From positions 399,337,632 to 399,401,631 of the forward strand of contig CM060900.1 of the NCBI GenBank assembly GCA_030762935.1: a stretch of 64,000 bases of DNA, written 5' to 3'. Of this stretch, positions 60,751 through 64,000 are shown piece by piece. This stretch comes from Hymenopus coronatus. Its lineage: Eukaryota; Arthropoda; Insecta; Mantodea; Hymenopodidae. Below the pieces are notes generated by a model. It worked only from the letters and a program-made list of their open reading frames with translations, searched no databases and was not told the DNA's origin. Made by a program: the position numbers and the translations under genes. How positions within the stretch are numbered: position 1 is the first letter of the stretch; the number at the start of each line of letters is the position of its first letter.

Positions 60751-62143
60751 TCGACACATCTTCGAGCTGTCAACATGACGAAGACGAGACTCCGCAGAAC
60801 CGCCGCTGCTAAAGCAGCAACCGTCGCCTCTTCCCCGGCAGCCGCCGAGGAGGCAGCATCTCCGACGCCACCGGTCACGGCAAGCCCTGCTTCGCCGCAA
60901 CTGCAGCCGCAATTGCCGCTATCGCCGCCGCCACCGACGTCCCCACCCAGCTCCATGACGCCGCCGCCCCGGTTCAGTGCCGTGTTACGGGGGGTCCCTC
61001 GGGACCTCTCCACCCGGCATCTGCTCATCGCCGTGCAGTCGCGGCGGCCACCCGCATATACTGCGACCGGGGCCAACGCCGATTGTTCGCCTGGAGTTGC
61101 AGGAAAATGCTGACTTGGAAGCTGCCTATGCGTCAGGGTTGCCCTTATTAGGGCGACTTCTGGTCGTCGAGGCTAGCCGACAAGAACTCCACCGGCCCTA
61201 CCGACGCTGCTCTGCCTTCGGACACGCAGCTGAAGACTGCATATCGCCGCCGCGGTGCCACTACTGTGGTACCAACACCACCACCGCCGGGTGCACTGGG
61301 CACGATCTCCGCCATCACCACCGATTCTGTGCCACCTGTCGTGGCACAGGACACTTCACCGGGCAAGCCCAGTTCCCTCTCTACACAAGGAGCAGCACAT
61401 CTTCACCACCTCCTGCCCGCCGCACCTCTCCAACGAAGACATCAACCACCGAGGCCTCGCCACCTGCACCCTCAAGAGACGCAGCGACGCGAGAAGCCAT
61501 TCAGGACCTCCACGCAGAGATCCTGAACGTCGGCGCTCGACTAGCTGCCCTGGAAGAGACATGGAGCCTCCTCACACAGAAGCTGCAGGCATTGCAAGCT
61601 TCTAACGCCGCAGCAGCCACCAGCCACTAGCCAGCAGACTACAGCCGCCGACCTGCCACCAGGATCGACGCCCTCATGCAAACGCTGAGGCAGGTTCTCC
61701 TTCAACAAGCTGCTTACTCTGCTGAGATGTTCCAGTCAAAACGGCAGCAACCCAACACCGCTCCTCCTCCTGTACAGGCTGAGGGGCACGCACGGCCTGG
61801 GGATCCTCGGCCACCAACACAGTGGAAGACTACTGGGAGCTTCGCTGAGCAATTCCGAATCAGGTATAATCCTTAAGTTTTCTACGTCCTATTCTCTCCT
61901 CAATTTCCATCTTTTATTTCCTCTCTAATATCACCTTCATTCCCTAGGCTGCAGTCAGGTTCCATAGCTGTCAGCCTTGGAATAACCTTTCACCTGCTCC
62001 CGCACAAACTACTGTTATAACTTGGAGGGTTTTTTAGTGGGTATGTCGCATGAGGAAGCGGAGAGTCCCACCTATCCTCCCAGCTATTGTACTTCGGCTG
62101 GGGGTTGAATGCGTAATGCATTTTTCCCCTCCACGAAAAAAAA
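60751..62143 (+). mobile_element. Array unit J: Gag-only unit, broken ORF1, alpha tail
   Basis: Starts TCGACACATCTTCGAGCTGTC; ATG 60775 (MTKTRLRRTAAAK). A deletion near 61045 shifts the frame after HLLIAVQSR. The knuckles are damaged: the first has Cys to Tyr (YRRCSAFGHAAEDC) and the third Cys to Phe (GQAQFPLY). A stop lies at 61628 before the second coiled coil; 61676-61876 holds the C-terminal LRQVLLQQAAYSAE...WKTTGSFAEQFRIRYNP. The 3' UTR lacks about 100 bp present in B, E and G (between CGCACAA and ACTACTGTT). The structure at 62022-62134 is mostly intact (TTGGAGGG/CCCTCCAC...). 8 A (62136-62143). Confidence 0.8.
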
Positions 62144-63187
62144 TCGAGAGTCATCGTCTTCTGCTTCGATGGGGAAGAACAAACAACGCTGAGCCGCAGC
62201 CTCTAGGAAGGCCACCTCAGCCACGAATATTGCTTCAACATCGACGGCGATATCGAGGCAACTCCTGCCTTGATAGCATCGCCACCGTCAGCCGCCGCTG
62301 CATCACCCCGGCGATTGCAGCTGCAGTTGCCGACTGCGCAGAGCTCCACTTCCCGGTTCAGCGCCGTGGTTCGGGGTGTCCCTAGGGACCTTTTCACCCA
62401 GCTCTTCACCGCCGCAGCGAAGTCGCAGTGGCCTTCACGCTTGAGGGCTACTCGCATCGTCAACGGCCGGGGACCAAAACCACTGATAAGGGATCGTGCG
62501 GATCTGGTGGCTGCCTTAGCGACTGGGTTGCCCTTGCTAGGCACTAACCAAAGTCAAAATCAAGAGCTCCAAACGAGCCAATCAGACACCAGCAGAGCAC
62601 AGCACTCCGCCGACAGAAGTCCATCCCACCGCCAACCCGAACCAATCACCACACGCCTCCCCACCAACCACTGATATAAATACCGCGGTCCACAGTGCAA
62701 CCAGCATAGTTGCATTTGAAACGTCCACTAGAGCACTTCGACCTCGCCGCTGCCACCGAAGATGTCTGCCGTAGTCGTAGACGAAACGTCTGGGAGGAAG
62801 AAGGAGGAGCCCAGTAGTTAACGGCCCTAAGCCCGGATTGTACTTCAGCCAGTATTGCCACCGGCCGTGAAAGCCTAAGAATTTCGATGAATGAATAAAG
62901 ACACCCTAAAATCCCTTCCATCCTTCCTTAACTCCCCGGGTGGCAGACAGGGCCTCGGTCATGTCTGATACCCGGAACTCTTCTCCACTTCTGCTGCGCC
63001 GCCGCTTAGTTCGGCCAGCAGCTAAACTCCCGCACTAACGAGGGTGCTCAGCGGAACTTCACCATCCTGATCCTTATCCTTGAATCCAACACTTTCCCAA
63101 CCCATTTCCGAACCTCACACAATGGCGAGATAAGCCATTCTTTAAACCTTCCAATTCCCTTACTGTCTCCCCTTCCCAAAAAAAAAA
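62144..63187 (+). mobile_element. Array unit K: Gag 5' part fused to foreign DNA, atypical tail
   Basis: Starts TCGAGAGTCATCG. ATG 62169 is followed by a stop at codon 8. 62270-62548 still encodes the Gag linker and FSAVVRGVPRDLFTQLFTAAAKSQWPS...ATGLPLLG. At about 62549 it leaves all other units and enters a different element (62549-62940). From about 62940 it resembles gamma 3' UTRs again (GGGCCTCGGTCA, GAGGGTGCTCAGCGG) but has no GTGGAGGGG stem. It contains one hairpin AATGGC/GCCATT near 63122-63140 and ends in 10 A (63178-63187). Confidence 0.65.
62549..62940 (+). mobile_element. Inserted segment resembling a Penelope-like element 3' end
   Basis: CCAATCAGACACCAGC..., TATAAATACCGC (62675-62686), then GAAGATGTCTGCC and GACGAAACGTCTGGG (62757-62795), then CGGCCGTGAAAGCCTAAG. 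The phrases GAAGATG...GAAACGTC and GTGAAAGCC are typical of 3' regions of arthropod Penelope/GIY-YIG-type elements as I remember them. No GIY-YIG or RT coding is present. Assignment tentative; no clear target duplication. Confidence 0.4.
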
Positions 63188-63593
63188 TTCGAGATGCCGA
63201 GGAAGAAGACGCATCACAGACTCGCCGCCAACTCAGGTGCCAGCTCTCCTCCGACAACTGCCGGCAGGGAAGCCTCAACATCACTGTCACCGGAGCAAGT
63301 CCAGCCAACACCGCCGCAGACAGTCGGTAATCCACCGGCAACCAGCACAGCCTCTTGGCAGCTGCAGCCGCCGCCGACACCGACGGAGCCCGCGCAGTCG
63401 TTACCACCTCCGGAACCCGTGCAGTCGCTACCACCGCAGTTAAGTACCTGTGGTTAGGGGGGTCCCTAGAAACCTTTTTACCAAGCATGTAATCGACGCA
63501 GCGCAGTCGCAATGGCCTTCTTGCTGGAGGGCCACTCGCATCCTGTGCGACCGGGGACTAACGCCACTCGTCCGAATCGAGTTCCAAGATACA
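63188..63593 (+). mobile_element. Array unit L: Gag-only unit, 3'-truncated
   Basis: Starts TTCGAGATGCCGAGG with ATG 63194 (MPRKKTHHRLAANS...). It matches the compound second half of unit A ORF1. A frame break at about 63450 ends the ORF inside VVRGVP (63455-63457 stop). It stops abruptly without tail or poly(A) at GTTCCAAG (63593), where Polinton-derived sequence resumes, so this boundary is a recombination or deletion joint, not an insertion end. Confidence 0.8.
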
Positions 63594-64000
63594 TTGTATG
63601 TAACATTAAGAGTATGAGACATGGTTTGAAGGGCACCAGAAATCTTACTTCATCCGATGCAATTCAGAAAGACATGAAGACTTACCTGCAGGAAGCTAAA
63701 AACAGGATTATACAATTTGTTCTAAAAGTGTTCTCCACACATAAAGCTGTGAAGATTTACCTGTTAGTGGAATGCCGATTTGTAAACAGTGTTGGAAAAA
63801 GTAATGACAAGACCTTCAAGCCAGGATTCAGACAGTGTTTCAAGGAACTGATTTAGACCAATTTTAGAGACGAAATTCAAGAAATTGGCTGTTGAAATGG
63901 ACGAATCACAACTTAATGGAAGCTGCTTACTGTTGAGGGGGTGCCTTCAAATTAACAATTACAACCCACTTCGCGGGAGCAGTTACATTCATCTACCTGC
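63594..64000 (+). pseudogene. Polinton-type polymerase B, N-terminal fragment, second flanking copy
   Basis: Starts ATTGTATGTAACATTAAG and follows 43205-43620 closely to the window edge, with about a dozen substitutions and a one-base insertion by eye. It holds the open stretch CNIKSMRHGLKGTRNLTSSDAIQKDM... and stops after FRQCFKELI, as the left copy does. It continues beyond the window. Confidence 0.75.

Noticed and set aside
44157..63593. Calling the array a telomere
   Set aside because: No (TTAGG)n run is present, and Polinton DNA lies on both sides. Only the array layout and the CTTTAGG junction word are suggestive, so it is kept as a hypothesis.

Overview
This window is animal nuclear DNA, most likely from an insect with a large, transposon-rich genome. 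The support is tRNA-derived SINEs with target-site duplications, Polinton/Maverick polymerase relics, mariner and hAT relics, jockey- and RTE-like non-LTR retrotransposons, kilobases of (ATT)n, and no recognisable host exon. I cannot name the species. I see no bacterial operon, rRNA, true tRNA gene or CRISPR.

Layout. 1-2811 is a broken Polinton-type DNA polymerase B. 3410-4711 is a non-coding tract in which A-runs recur about every 10.4 bp. 4712-30555 is old AT-rich intergenic or intronic DNA with scattered relics: a LINE piece, two tRNA-derived SINE families, a duplicated ~1.1 kb repeat, an internally deleted mariner, hAT-like fragments and a Tc1/mariner fragment. 30745-42472 is a huge ATT-rich tract that shows higher-order structure. 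It is split by an RTE-like LINE (36676-39127) and by a small unique island near 41.6 kb.

43205-44156 and 63594-64000 are two further copies of the Polinton polymerase N-terminal region, in the same orientation. Between them lies the most interesting object in the window: about 19.4 kb of GC-rich non-LTR retrotransposon units, all on the plus strand. Each unit's poly(A) tail abuts the 5' end of the next. I count one tail-only unit (unit 0) and twelve further units (A-L). Eleven of A-L carry no reverse transcriptase: ten carry all or part of a Gag-like ORF1 (proline-rich N-terminus, PRE_C2HC-like region, three zinc knuckles, coiled coil) and one (F) is only a 3' tail. Unit I (55411-60750) is a two-ORF jockey-like element with endonuclease and RT, now inactivated.

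Tails of most units, including unit I, can be drawn as the same branched terminal structure (closing stem GTGGAGGG(G)...(C)CCCTCCAC plus internal arms). Sequences differ between tail families, but several changes preserve pairing. My inference is that the RT-bearing element recognises this structure and mobilises Gag-only relatives, as proposed for HeT-A with TART/TAHRE in Drosophila. Five consecutive junctions carry CTTTAGG after poly(A), or close to it in one case, and five others carry TCGAGA or TCGACA, which suggests serial insertion at preferred sites. No (TTAGG)n array is present, so telomeric location is untested.
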